Of a DNA stretch of 64,000 nt, positions 36,786 through 45,084 are shown piece by piece. Position 1 is the first letter of the stretch; each line of letters begins with the position of its first letter. This DNA is from Ramlibacter henchirensis. GTDB lineage: Bacteria > Pseudomonadota > Gammaproteobacteria > Burkholderiales > Burkholderiaceae_C. The notes under the pieces are model-generated. The model was given only the letters and a program-made list of their open reading frames with translations. It did no database searches and was not told where the DNA came from. Position numbers and translations under genes: made by a program. The DNA is taken from contig NZ_SMLM01000002.1 in the NCBI RefSeq assembly GCF_004682015.1, forward strand, positions 496,001 through 560,000, given 5' to 3'.

Positions 36786-37628
36786 ATGAACGAATGGAGC
36801 CTCTGGAGCTTCCGCTACGCCACCGGGCGCCTGCCCGTGGACTTCCTGAGCGGCTCGCCGATCAACAGCAACAAGGGCACGCAGCCGGTGCCGATGATCG
36901 TCTCGCTGCTGAAGTCGACCACCGGCGAGCTGGTGCTGGTGGACACCGGCTTCGCCACCGGCGAGTCGATGACCGGCCGCAAGTTCGACGGATTCGTGCG
37001 CAGCGACGAGATCCTGCGGCGCTTCGGCTGCGACCCGAAGGACATCCACAAGCTGGTCCTCACGCACATGCACTTCGACCACGCGGGGAACCTGGACGCT
37101 TTCCCGAACGCGCGCATCTACCTGCAGCGCTACGAGTACGACGCGTGGAAGGAAGTGATCGCCGAGTTCGGCGGCACGCCGCAGTCCAAGGACCACTGGG
37201 CCTTCTCGTCGCTGAACGTGCCGGACTTCGACGCGCTGGAGCGCGCGATGGCGCAGGGCCGCGTGGAGTTCCTGGACGGCGACTACGAAGTGGCGGACGG
37301 CGTGACCTGCCGCCTGGCGCGCGACTCGCACACCTTCGGCAGCCAGTGGCTGGAGATCCGCACGCGCCAGGGGCCGTTCGTGCTGGCCGGCGACTGCTGC
37401 TACACGTTCCAGAACCTGGAGCGCATGTGGCCGCCCGGGTATACGCAAGGCAACGCGTTCAACATGATCCGCGAGTTCAAGAAGATGAAGGCGGTGGCGG
37501 GCGACGATCTCAAGCGCCTGGTTCCCGGCCACGACATCGAGCTGTTCACGCGATACCCGAGCGGCGAACGTGAAGGCGTCACGTTCATCGAGGCAGCGCT
37601 GGCCGAAGGCCATGCGTCTCTGCTCTGA
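36786..37628 (+). CDS. MBL-fold hydrolase, AHL-lactonase-like
   Basis: A 280-residue metallo-beta-lactamase-fold enzyme with HMHFDHAGN (HxHxDH motif near residue 100), SHTFGSQWLEI, VLAGDCCY and GHDIELF. These fit the lactonase-like branch (AttM/AiiA-type), different from the two paralogues at 7582 and 12264. I chose the ATG at 36786 because AAGGAG lies 7 nt upstream; a GTG overlapping the LivF stop is the alternative. Context suggests hydrolysis of a lactone-type intermediate of the imported compound; quorum quenching is less likely here. Confidence 0.86.
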   Translation: MNEWSLWSFRYATGRLPVDFLSGSPINSNKGTQPVPMIVSLLKSTTGELVLVDTGFATGESMTGRKFDGFVRSDEILRRFGCDPKDIHKLVLTHMHFDHAGNLDAFPNARIYLQRYEYDAWKEVIAEFGGTPQSKDHWAFSSLNVPDFDALERAMAQGRVEFLDGDYEVADGVTCRLARDSHTFGSQWLEIRTRQGPFVLAGDCCYTFQNLERMWPPGYTQGNAFNMIREFKKMKAVAGDDLKRLVPGHDIELFTRYPSGEREGVTFIEAALAEGHASLL

Positions 37629-37653
37629 CATCCACCACCGAAGGAGACAAACC

Positions 37654-38790
37654 ATGAAGATCACGACCCGAACCGTGGCGGCGCTCGCCGCCGGCGCGCT
37701 GCTCGCGGGCAGCGCCCTCGCCGACATCAGGATCGGCGTGCTGATGCCCCTTTCCGGCAAGGGCGCTTCCTACGGCCAGCACCAGGAAGTGGCCATGAAG
37801 ATGGCGCAGCAGGAGCTGGAAAAGGGCGGCATCAAGGGCGAGAAGGTCCAGTTCATCGTGTACGACACGCGCGGCGAGAACGCCGAGGCGATCAGCCTCA
37901 CGCGCAAGCTGATCCACAACGACAAGGTGCTCGCCATCATCGGCCCGTTCTTCAGCGCCGAGACCGAGGTGGCCTTCCCGGTGGGCGTGCAGGGCAAGAC
38001 GCCGATCATCACCGCCTCCGCCGCCAAGCCGGGCATCGCCACCAAGAACCGGCCTTGGGCCTTCCGCAATGCGCTGGCGTCGGACCAGATGAACGGCCTG
38101 CTGATCGACTCCTGGCTCAAGCAGAACCCGAACGTGAAGTCGGTCGTGATCCTCACCGACGTGAAGGACGCGTTCACCAAGGTCGACGGCCAGACGGTGT
38201 TCCCGGCGATCCTGCAGGCCAAGGGCATCAAGGTGCTGGACAACATCTCGTTCCAGACCGCCGACATCGATTACGCCGCGCAGGTCACGCGGACCAAGCA
38301 GCTCAATCCCGACGGCATCGTGGTGGCCGGCCTCTACAACGAGGGCGGCAACATCGTGCGCGAGATCCGCAAGCAGGGCCTGAAGCAGCCGGTGGTGGGC
38401 GCGCTCGGCATGTCCGAGCCGAAGTTCCTGGACATCGCCGGCCCCGCCTCGGAAGGCACGATGGTCGTGATGCCGTTCTGGCCGGACAACCCCGAGCCGC
38501 GCATCGCGAGCTGGGTCAACGAGTACAAGAAGCGCGCGAACGTGGCGCCCAACAACACCGACGCGCTGATGTACGACACGGTGTTCATGCTGAAGAACTG
38601 CATCGAGACCACCGGCGTGACCAACAAGGAGGCCGACCTGGCCGGCGACCGCGAGAAGATCCGGGGCTGCCTGGAGAAGATCAAGTTCAACGGCGTGGCG
38701 GGCCCGATCCGCTTCAACGAGAACGGCGACGCCGTGCTGCAGCCCACCGTGCTGCAGGCGCGCGGCGGGAAGTGGTCCTACCTGCGCTGA
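37654..38790 (+). CDS. Branched-chain-amino-acid-type ABC substrate-binding protein (LivK-like)
   Basis: A 378-residue periplasmic receptor: signal ending AGSALA, then DIRIGVLMPLSGKGASYGQH, LIHNDKVLAIIGPFFSAET, QTADIDYAAQVTRTKQLNPD and the C-terminal GPIRFNENGDAVLQPTVLQ. Peripla_BP_6 type. AAGGAGAC precedes the ATG. Proteins like this in Burkholderiales and Rhodopseudomonas bind aromatic acids as well as amino acids. It serves the LivHMGF genes at 33613-36771. Confidence 0.93.
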   Translation: MKITTRTVAALAAGALLAGSALADIRIGVLMPLSGKGASYGQHQEVAMKMAQQELEKGGIKGEKVQFIVYDTRGENAEAISLTRKLIHNDKVLAIIGPFFSAETEVAFPVGVQGKTPIITASAAKPGIATKNRPWAFRNALASDQMNGLLIDSWLKQNPNVKSVVILTDVKDAFTKVDGQTVFPAILQAKGIKVLDNISFQTADIDYAAQVTRTKQLNPDGIVVAGLYNEGGNIVREIRKQGLKQPVVGALGMSEPKFLDIAGPASEGTMVVMPFWPDNPEPRIASWVNEYKKRANVAPNNTDALMYDTVFMLKNCIETTGVTNKEADLAGDREKIRGCLEKIKFNGVAGPIRFNENGDAVLQPTVLQARGGKWSYLR

Positions 38791-38797
38791 GGCGGCC

Positions 38798-40534
38798 ATG
38801 GCGGCAGTCACCGCGCAGGTCTCCGACCTGCTCCTGCACAACGCGACGGTCCACACCGTCGATCCCAAGGACACGGTGGCCGAAGCGATCGCCATCGCCG
38901 GCGGCCGCATCCTGGCCGTCGGTCGCCTCGCGGACGTCGAGCAGCGCTGCGGGCCGTCCACGCGCCGCGTCGACCTCGGCGGCCGCACCGTCGTGCCGGG
39001 CTTCGTCGATGCGCACCCGCACATGGACAGCGTGGGCCTGCGCCTGACCAAGCCCGCGTTCAACAACCCGAAGTCCATCGCCGACATCCAGGAGGTGATC
39101 CGCAAGGAAGTCGCGCGGCGCAAGCCGGGCGAGTGGATCATCTGCAACCCGGTCGCCAGCGAGCCGGAGGTGTTCGGCTACCCGGCGGCACTGGCCGAGG
39201 GCCGCTGGCCCAACCGCCACGACCTCGACAAGGTGTCGCCCGACAACCCGGTGTACATCGAGCCGCCGTCGCTGGTGGCGCCGGGCCACGCGTTCGCCAA
39301 CAGCGCGGCCATCCGGCTGTGCGGCATCCGCAAGGACAGCCCGGTCAAGGAAGGCGTGGAGATCGAGGTGGATGCGTCCGGCGAACCCACCGGCGTGTTC
39401 CGCGACATCAACTTCCCCAAATGGCTGCCGGTGCGCGACGGCGCGTTCCGCGCGCAGGGGTCGCTGTTCCCCGCGATGCCGGAGCTCACCGACGCCGAGA
39501 CCCTGGCCGCCGTGGCCGCGGGCGCGAAGGCGTTCAACGAAGCGGGCATCACGACCATCTACGAAGGGCACGGCATCCCGGTGGGGCCGCAGCGCGCCTA
39601 CATGGACCTGTGGAACCGCAAGCAGCTCACGGTGCGCACGTACTTCGTCGTGTCGTACCCGATCCCCTACTACCGCGACCGCGAGAAGGGCAACGAGCTG
39701 ATCGAGCAGACCGCGCGCTACGCCGGCGGCAACGGCTTCGGCGACGACCTGCTGAAGTTCGGCGGGCTCGGCTTCTCGTTCGACAGCGCGGCCGCCATGG
39801 GCGCGTGCCTGATGCGCGAGCCCTACACCGGCGCCGCGGGCAAGCCCTGGCTGGGCGTGCAGCTCGCCGACGACGAGGCGTTCCGCGACATCGTCAGGCG
39901 CTGCGCGGCCGCGGGCCTGCGGGTGCAGGTGCAGTGCTCCGGCGGCGGCGCGATCGACAAGGTGCTGCGCACCTACGAGGAAGTCGACCGCGAGATCCCG
40001 ATCCAGGGCAAGCGCTGGACCATCCAGCACTGCCAGTTCCCGAGCGCGCACAACATGGCGGACTGCCTGCGCCTGGGCGTGCTGCCCACGACGACGACCA
40101 ACTTCCTGTGGATGTACGGCTCGGTCTACCGCAAGGCCTTCGGCGAGGAGCTCGCGCAGCAGGCGATCCCGTTCCGCAGCTGGCTCGACTCGGGCGTGCC
40201 GATCGCGCAGTCGACCGACGGCAACCCCTTCCAGCCGATGTTCGCCTTCTGGCAGCTGATCGCACGCAAGGACGCCGTGTCGGGCCAGGCGCTGGGCGAC
40301 CCGGCCCAGCGCATCTCGCGCCAGGAGGCGCTGCGCACCTACACGCTCAACGGCGCGCGCACCGCGTTCTGGGACGAGGTCACCGGCTCGATCGAGCCCG
40401 GCAAGTACGCCGACCTCGCCGTGCTGTCGCAGGACATCCTGGCCGTGGACGAGGACCGCATCCCGCAGACCCGCGTGCTGGCCACGCTGCTGGGTGGCAG
40501 GCCGGTGCACGACACGGGGCTTTTCAGCCGGTAG
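38798..40534 (+). CDS. YtcJ-type amidohydrolase with altered metal-site residue
   Basis: A 578-residue amidohydrolase-family-3 protein: GFVDAHPHMD (HxH motif), TIQHCQFPS and DGNPFQPMFAFWQL near the C-terminal aspartate. Where the relative at 13931-15550 has GVHTVGGKAID, this protein reads VQCSGGGAID, so the expected metal histidine is replaced by glutamine. That may mean a mononuclear or different reaction. It follows the receptor gene by 7 nt. Substrate unknown. Confidence 0.83.
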   Translation: MAAVTAQVSDLLLHNATVHTVDPKDTVAEAIAIAGGRILAVGRLADVEQRCGPSTRRVDLGGRTVVPGFVDAHPHMDSVGLRLTKPAFNNPKSIADIQEVIRKEVARRKPGEWIICNPVASEPEVFGYPAALAEGRWPNRHDLDKVSPDNPVYIEPPSLVAPGHAFANSAAIRLCGIRKDSPVKEGVEIEVDASGEPTGVFRDINFPKWLPVRDGAFRAQGSLFPAMPELTDAETLAAVAAGAKAFNEAGITTIYEGHGIPVGPQRAYMDLWNRKQLTVRTYFVVSYPIPYYRDREKGNELIEQTARYAGGNGFGDDLLKFGGLGFSFDSAAAMGACLMREPYTGAAGKPWLGVQLADDEAFRDIVRRCAAAGLRVQVQCSGGGAIDKVLRTYEEVDREIPIQGKRWTIQHCQFPSAHNMADCLRLGVLPTTTTNFLWMYGSVYRKAFGEELAQQAIPFRSWLDSGVPIAQSTDGNPFQPMFAFWQLIARKDAVSGQALGDPAQRISRQEALRTYTLNGARTAFWDEVTGSIEPGKYADLAVLSQDILAVDEDRIPQTRVLATLLGGRPVHDTGLFSR

Positions 40535-40547
40535 CGCTGCCGTCGAC

Positions 40548-41360
40548 ATGTACCAGCCCGAACGCGCAGTCGCCGGCGAACGCCAGGCGACGGTTCCTGC
40601 GATCGAGGTGCGCGGCCTCGGGCTGCGCTACGAGACGCAATCGGGCTCGCTGCAGGCGCTCAGCGAAGTCGACCTGGCGATCGCCGACGGCACCTTCGTC
40701 TCCATCGTCGGGCCCAGCGGATGCGGCAAGTCGACGCTGCTGTCGATCGTGGGCGGCCTGCTCAAGCCCACCGCAGGGAGCGTGCTGCTCGACGGGCAAC
40801 CCGTCACGGAACCTTCACCCCGGATCGGGTTCGCGTTCCAGGACGCCGTGCTGCTGCCCTGGCGCAGCGTGTTGGACAACGTGCTGCTGCCGGCGCAGAT
40901 CCGGCACGACAAGGCCCGCTACGAGGCCAAGGCGCGGGAGCTGCTCGCGACCGTCGGCCTGGCGGGCTTCGAGAAGAACCTTCCCGGGGAACTCTCCGGC
41001 GGCATGCGCCAGCGGGTGGCCATCGCGCGGGCGCTGCTGCTCGATCCTTCCGTGCTGCTGATGGACGAGCCGTTCGGCGCGCTCGATGCGCTGACGCGCG
41101 AGCGCATGGGGCTGGAGCTGCTGCGCATCTGGCAGGGCACGCGCAAGACGGTGGTGTTCGTCACGCACGGCATCTCGGAAGCCGTGTTCCTGTCCGACCG
41201 CGTGATCGCGATGAGCGCGCGGCCCGGCCGCGTGGTGCGCGACCTGCGCATCGACCTGCCCCGCCCGCGCGGCCCGCTCACGCAGGAAGACCCGCGCTTC
41301 CTGGCGGCCTGCCGCGAGCTGCGCGAGCTGCTGGTGCCGGACAAGGAGGCAGCGCCGTGA
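40548..41360 (+). CDS. ABC transporter ATP-binding protein, NitT/TauT family
   Basis: A 270-residue SsuB/TauB-like ATPase with Walker A GPSGCGKSTLLS, Q-loop FAFQDAVLLPW, signature LSGGMRQRVAIARAL, Walker B LLMDEPFGALD and switch FVTHGISEAV. I chose the ATG at 40548 (MYQPERAV), 13 nt after the amidohydrolase stop; the longer frame overlaps that gene. It overlaps the permease start by 4 nt. Third importer of this class in the window. Confidence 0.92.
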   Translation: MYQPERAVAGERQATVPAIEVRGLGLRYETQSGSLQALSEVDLAIADGTFVSIVGPSGCGKSTLLSIVGGLLKPTAGSVLLDGQPVTEPSPRIGFAFQDAVLLPWRSVLDNVLLPAQIRHDKARYEAKARELLATVGLAGFEKNLPGELSGGMRQRVAIARALLLDPSVLLMDEPFGALDALTRERMGLELLRIWQGTRKTVVFVTHGISEAVFLSDRVIAMSARPGRVVRDLRIDLPRPRGPLTQEDPRFLAACRELRELLVPDKEAAP

Positions 41361-42118
41361 AGAAGGAATCGCGCACGGCGCTGCGCATCGCCCGGCCGCT
41401 GGTGGCCGTGCTGCTGCTGGCCGTCTGGATCGGCTACATCGAGCTCGCGAACATCCCCGCATTCGTGCTGCCGCACCCGAAGGACGTGGCGATCTCGCTC
41501 TACCAGCAGCTTCGCAGCGGCGACGTGCTGCCCCACCTGGCGGCCACTGCGCAGGAGGCCGGCCTCGGCTTCCTGCTCGGCACCTCGATGGCGGTGCTGG
41601 TCGGCACGCTCATCTCGCGCTCCCGCTTCGCCGAGGAAGTGCTGCGGCCGTACATCATCGCCAGCCAGACCACGCCCATGGTGGTGCTCGCGCCGCTGTT
41701 CCTGATGTGGTTCGGATTCGGGCTGATGCCCAAGGTGCTGATCGCCGGGATCATTACGTTCTTCCCGCTGCTGGTGAACGTGATGGCGGGCCTGCGGTCG
41801 GTGAACCCGACGGAGCGGCGGCTGTTCCAGTCGCTGAAGGCGAGCCCGTGGCAGACCTTCATCCACCTGGAGATCCCGAGCGCCCTGCCCTTCATCTTCG
41901 CGGGCCTGCGGATCACCGTGGTGCTGTCGGTGATCGGCTCCGTCGTCGGCGAATTCGTCGGCGCGCGGGCGGGGCTCGGCTACCTCGCCGTGACCGCGGC
42001 GGGGAACATGGACACCAGCCTGCTTTTCGTCGCCGTCGTCTTGCTGATGGCGATGGGCCTCACCCTCTACGTGATCGTGCTGCGCCTGGAGAAGCACGTG
42101 CTGTTCTGGAGAACCTGA
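41357..42118 (+). CDS. ABC transporter permease, NitT/TauT family
   Basis: A 253-residue TauC/SsuC-like permease with six hydrophobic segments. The EAA-like loop lies at PTERRLFQSLKASPWQTF. The start is GTG at 41357, overlapping the ATPase stop (GTGA), with GGAGG upstream. The next gene begins 1 nt after its stop but encodes the unknown helical protein rather than the receptor, which follows it. Confidence 0.92.
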   Translation: MKKESRTALRIARPLVAVLLLAVWIGYIELANIPAFVLPHPKDVAISLYQQLRSGDVLPHLAATAQEAGLGFLLGTSMAVLVGTLISRSRFAEEVLRPYIIASQTTPMVVLAPLFLMWFGFGLMPKVLIAGIITFFPLLVNVMAGLRSVNPTERRLFQSLKASPWQTFIHLEIPSALPFIFAGLRITVVLSVIGSVVGEFVGARAGLGYLAVTAAGNMDTSLLFVAVVLLMAMGLTLYVIVLRLEKHVLFWRT

Positions 42119-42119
42119 C

Positions 42120-43238
42120 ATGACCGCATCCACCACTTCGGCCCTGCTGCGCGCCGCCCTCGCGCTGGAAGAGGGGCAACCGCCCACGTCGGTGCTGAAC
42201 GACGTCCAGGCGCTGCACCGCAACGCCGACGGCGAGGCCGAGCGCAGCCTGGCGGCGTGCCGGGATGCGAACGACGTCGAGCGCGCCCTGCTCACGGCGG
42301 TTTCGGCGATCGAGCTGAGCCTCGCCGCCCGCGCGGTCGAGTCGGCCTGCGACTGGCAAACGCGCGGCAACGAGGCCGCCGCGCGCGTGAACGCCGCGAT
42401 CGCACGCATGCAGTTGCTCCGCTGCGCGGCCGTGCTGAACAAGCCGGTCGTCAGCGCGACGCCGCTCGGCGCCGGTGCACCGGTGATCCCGCTGCCGCCC
42501 GACCCGCCGATGCCGCCCTCGAAGGAAAGCGCGGAGCCCGACGCGGTGGCGGTCGAGGCGCAGCGCAACATCGCCGCATACCACCGCGAGCATGAGCGCT
42601 ACTACACGCGCCACCAGACCGAGCGCGCCGCGGAGCTGTACCGCGACGCCAACGTCCTGAAGGTCCTGGCGGGTGTCTGGCTCGGCGCGGCCGGCCCCGA
42701 CCAGCGGCCCGACGTCGACTACTCGAAGAGCGAGTACCACCCGGTGGGCAGCGTGGACCTGAATTCGCGGCACGCCATCGGCCACATCGGCGTGCTCTAC
42801 ATGGAGGGGCCCGGCGAGGTCGAGCCCTCCGAGCTGGTCGTGATGAAGAACCAGCTGCGCGGCCTCGCCGCGGGCACGATCCGCGCCGGCAAGTGGCTCA
42901 CCGAGAAGATGCACGGCGCCTGGCGGCGCGAGCAGACCGTCTTCAAGACGCAGCCCTCCGAGCTGGGCGCGGCCCGCTTCGTGAGCATCTGCACCAACTG
43001 GCGCGGCTCGCGGTTCATGCACCTCTCCGGGCGCGTGCTCACGCTGGGCCTGGAGCTGCTGTCGCGGCAGGACCTCAGCCGCGAAGGCGTCCGCAAGGAC
43101 CGCGCGGCCGCCGCGCGCACGGTGCTGAACGCGGCCTGGATCATCACCATGGCGGGCACGCTGCAGGCGCAGTCCGGCATGGACCTTTCCGAGAGCGACC
43201 GTTCGTGGACGGCTTTCCTCGAAGGCCTCGGCGCCTGA
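42120..43238 (+). CDS. Unknown two-domain helical protein, HREHER/NWRGSR family (copy 2)
   Basis: I do not recognise this 372-residue protein, but it is a clear paralogue of 28956-30047. Shared blocks: HREHERYY (155-162), LYRDANVLKVLAGVW (173-187), IGHIGVLYMEG (220-230), GKWLTEKMHGAW (257-268) and NWRGSR (293-298). The N-terminal domain (1-110) is helical and poorly conserved; a proline-rich linker (about 111-138) separates it. No signal or membrane segment. It is wedged between the permease and receptor genes of an ABC importer, just as copy 1 follows a Bug receptor gene, so the family seems tied to solute uptake or first processing steps. Confidence 0.85.
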   Translation: MTASTTSALLRAALALEEGQPPTSVLNDVQALHRNADGEAERSLAACRDANDVERALLTAVSAIELSLAARAVESACDWQTRGNEAAARVNAAIARMQLLRCAAVLNKPVVSATPLGAGAPVIPLPPDPPMPPSKESAEPDAVAVEAQRNIAAYHREHERYYTRHQTERAAELYRDANVLKVLAGVWLGAAGPDQRPDVDYSKSEYHPVGSVDLNSRHAIGHIGVLYMEGPGEVEPSELVVMKNQLRGLAAGTIRAGKWLTEKMHGAWRREQTVFKTQPSELGAARFVSICTNWRGSRFMHLSGRVLTLGLELLSRQDLSREGVRKDRAAAARTVLNAAWIITMAGTLQAQSGMDLSESDRSWTAFLEGLGA

Positions 43239-43255
43239 AGCCAGGAGGACCCATC

Positions 43256-44242
43256 ATGTTCAAGAAGCACTTCTTCGCTTTCCTGTTCCTGCTGCTCGGC
43301 TGGCTCGCCGCGTTCGGGGCCCACGCCGAGGAAACGCTGCGCCTGCTGATGCCGGAGCCGCACGGCACCACGTTCCGTGCGCTCTACACCGGCGTCGAGA
43401 AGGGCTGGTTCAAGGAGGAGGGCCTGAAGATCGAGTTCCTTCCCATCCCGGGGGGCGCGATCAACCTGGTTTCCGTGCTCAGCCAGGGCGGCGGCGACAT
43501 CGCCTGGGCGGGCGGCTACACGATCATCCAGGCGCGGGCGCGCGGCGTGCCGATCGTCGGCATCCAGAGCGCGTCGGCCGAGAGCCTGTGGAACCTGATC
43601 AGCCACAAGGACGCCAACATCACCAAGCCCGCCGACCTGAAGGGCAAGACGATCGGCGTGCTGGCGTTCTCCAGCGCGACCCATTTCATGGTGCAGGCGC
43701 TGCTGCGCTCCGCGGGGCTGCAGGACTCCGACGTGACGCTGCGGCCGATCGGCATCAGCGGCCCGACGCTGCTGTCGCAAAGGCAGATCGACGCCTACGT
43801 GTGGTTCCGCACCCAGGGGTTGTCCCTGCAGGCGAAGGGCGTGCCGGTCAACCTGCTGGCGATGGACGACCACATGCCGATGCCGCAGGACATGATCCTC
43901 GCGCCCGAGTCGCTGGTGAAGAACAAGCCGGAAGTGGTGAAGGCCTACCTGCGGGTGCTCAAGCGCGCCGATGAATACGGCCGCGACCCGGCCCACGACA
44001 CCGAGATCGACGGATACCAGGCGAAGTACGGCCCGCAGACCGTGCAGGACACGCAGCACCTGCGCGTGTTCTCCAAGGAGACGCAGGACCGCGCCAGGCG
44101 CGACGCGGCGAAGAACTACAAGTGGGGCTCCACCGATCCGAAGCGCCTCGAAGCGGCGCAGGAGTCGCTGCTGCAGCTGAAGGTGATCGACCGCAAGACG
44201 CCGGTGGACGCGATGTTCACCAACGCGCTGCTGCCGCAGTGA
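43256..44242 (+). CDS. ABC transporter substrate-binding protein, NitT/TauT (NMT1-like)
   Basis: A 328-residue periplasmic receptor with a hydrophobic signal (FFAFLFLLLGWLAAFGAHA), then LRLLMPEPHGTTFRALYTGV, EKGWFKEEGLKIEFLPIPGG and KPADLKGKTIGVLAF. GGAGG precedes the ATG at 43256. Receptor for the ATPase and permease at 40548-42118, separated from them by the unknown helical gene. The conserved NMT1-type opening is less exact than in the other three receptors of this class. Confidence 0.9.
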   Translation: MFKKHFFAFLFLLLGWLAAFGAHAEETLRLLMPEPHGTTFRALYTGVEKGWFKEEGLKIEFLPIPGGAINLVSVLSQGGGDIAWAGGYTIIQARARGVPIVGIQSASAESLWNLISHKDANITKPADLKGKTIGVLAFSSATHFMVQALLRSAGLQDSDVTLRPIGISGPTLLSQRQIDAYVWFRTQGLSLQAKGVPVNLLAMDDHMPMPQDMILAPESLVKNKPEVVKAYLRVLKRADEYGRDPAHDTEIDGYQAKYGPQTVQDTQHLRVFSKETQDRARRDAAKNYKWGSTDPKRLEAAQESLLQLKVIDRKTPVDAMFTNALLPQ

Positions 44243-44253
44243 AGGAGCGTGCG

Positions 44254-45084
44254 ATGAGCCCCTTCCCTGCCTATGCCGTCGAGCAGGCCACGCCCGGTTT
44301 CGCGGAGTGGCTCCAGAAGTTCTCCGCGGAAAGCCGGCGGGTGCAGGCCTCGCGCCGGTGCCAGCTCGACGTGGCGTTCGGCGACGCGCCGGCCGAGCGG
44401 CTCGACATCTTCCCGGCCGACAACGCGAACGCCCCGATCGTCGTGTTCCTGCACGGCGGCGGGTGGCGCGCGTCGAGCAAGGGCGACCGGTCGTTCCCGG
44501 CCGACGTGTTCTGCCCCGCCGGCGCGGTGTGGATCTCGATGGAATACCCGCTTGCACCGGCGGCGAGCGTCGACGACATGGTGGCGTGCCTGCGCAAGGG
44601 CATGGCCTGGGTGGCGGCCAACGCGCGCTCGTTCGGCGGCGACCCGGACCGCATCTTCGTGTGCGGCAATTCGGCGGGCGGCCACCTCGCCTCGGTGATG
44701 ATGACGACCGACTGGACCGAGCATGGCCTCCCGGCGGACCTGATCAAGGGCGGCACGTTCGTCAGCGGCGTGTTCGACATGATCCCGCTCATGAAGAGCG
44801 GCGCCAACGAGTGGCTCCGGCTCGACATCGACACCGCGGTGCGCCACAGCGCGATCTACAACGTACCCCGCCGCGGCGGCAGCATCGTCTGCGCGGTGGG
44901 GGCCGACGAAATGCCGGAGTTCGTCGAGCAATCGCGCAACTTCGCCGCCGTGTGGCGCTTCCACGGCCACCCGGCCACTTTCCTGCCGTGCCCGGAGTTG
45001 CATCACTTCTCCATCATCGCGGAGCTCGGCCGCCGCGACAGCGCGCTGGTGCGCGCGATGTTCGATCAGATCGGCTCGCGCTAG
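44254..45084 (+). CDS. Alpha/beta hydrolase, arylformamidase-like
   Basis: A 276-residue hydrolase: oxyanion motif HGGGWRASS (near residue 68), nucleophile elbow CGNSAGGHLAS (near 138) and the late histidine pair ELHHFS. The layout resembles bacterial arylformamidase/kynurenine formamidase and related amide or ester hydrolases. GGAG precedes the ATG. Last of the 24 plus-strand genes; its stop overlaps the convergent gamma-glutamyltransferase-like gene by 4 nt. Substrate not known. Confidence 0.85.
   Translation: MSPFPAYAVEQATPGFAEWLQKFSAESRRVQASRRCQLDVAFGDAPAERLDIFPADNANAPIVVFLHGGGWRASSKGDRSFPADVFCPAGAVWISMEYPLAPAASVDDMVACLRKGMAWVAANARSFGGDPDRIFVCGNSAGGHLASVMMTTDWTEHGLPADLIKGGTFVSGVFDMIPLMKSGANEWLRLDIDTAVRHSAIYNVPRRGGSIVCAVGADEMPEFVEQSRNFAAVWRFHGHPATFLPCPELHHFSIIAELGRRDSALVRAMFDQIGSR

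Noticed and set aside
36786-37628. Quorum-quenching AHL lactonase
   Set aside because: The fold and HxHxDH motif fit, but no LuxI/LuxR genes are present and the gene is inside an importer operon; a catabolic lactonase is simpler.
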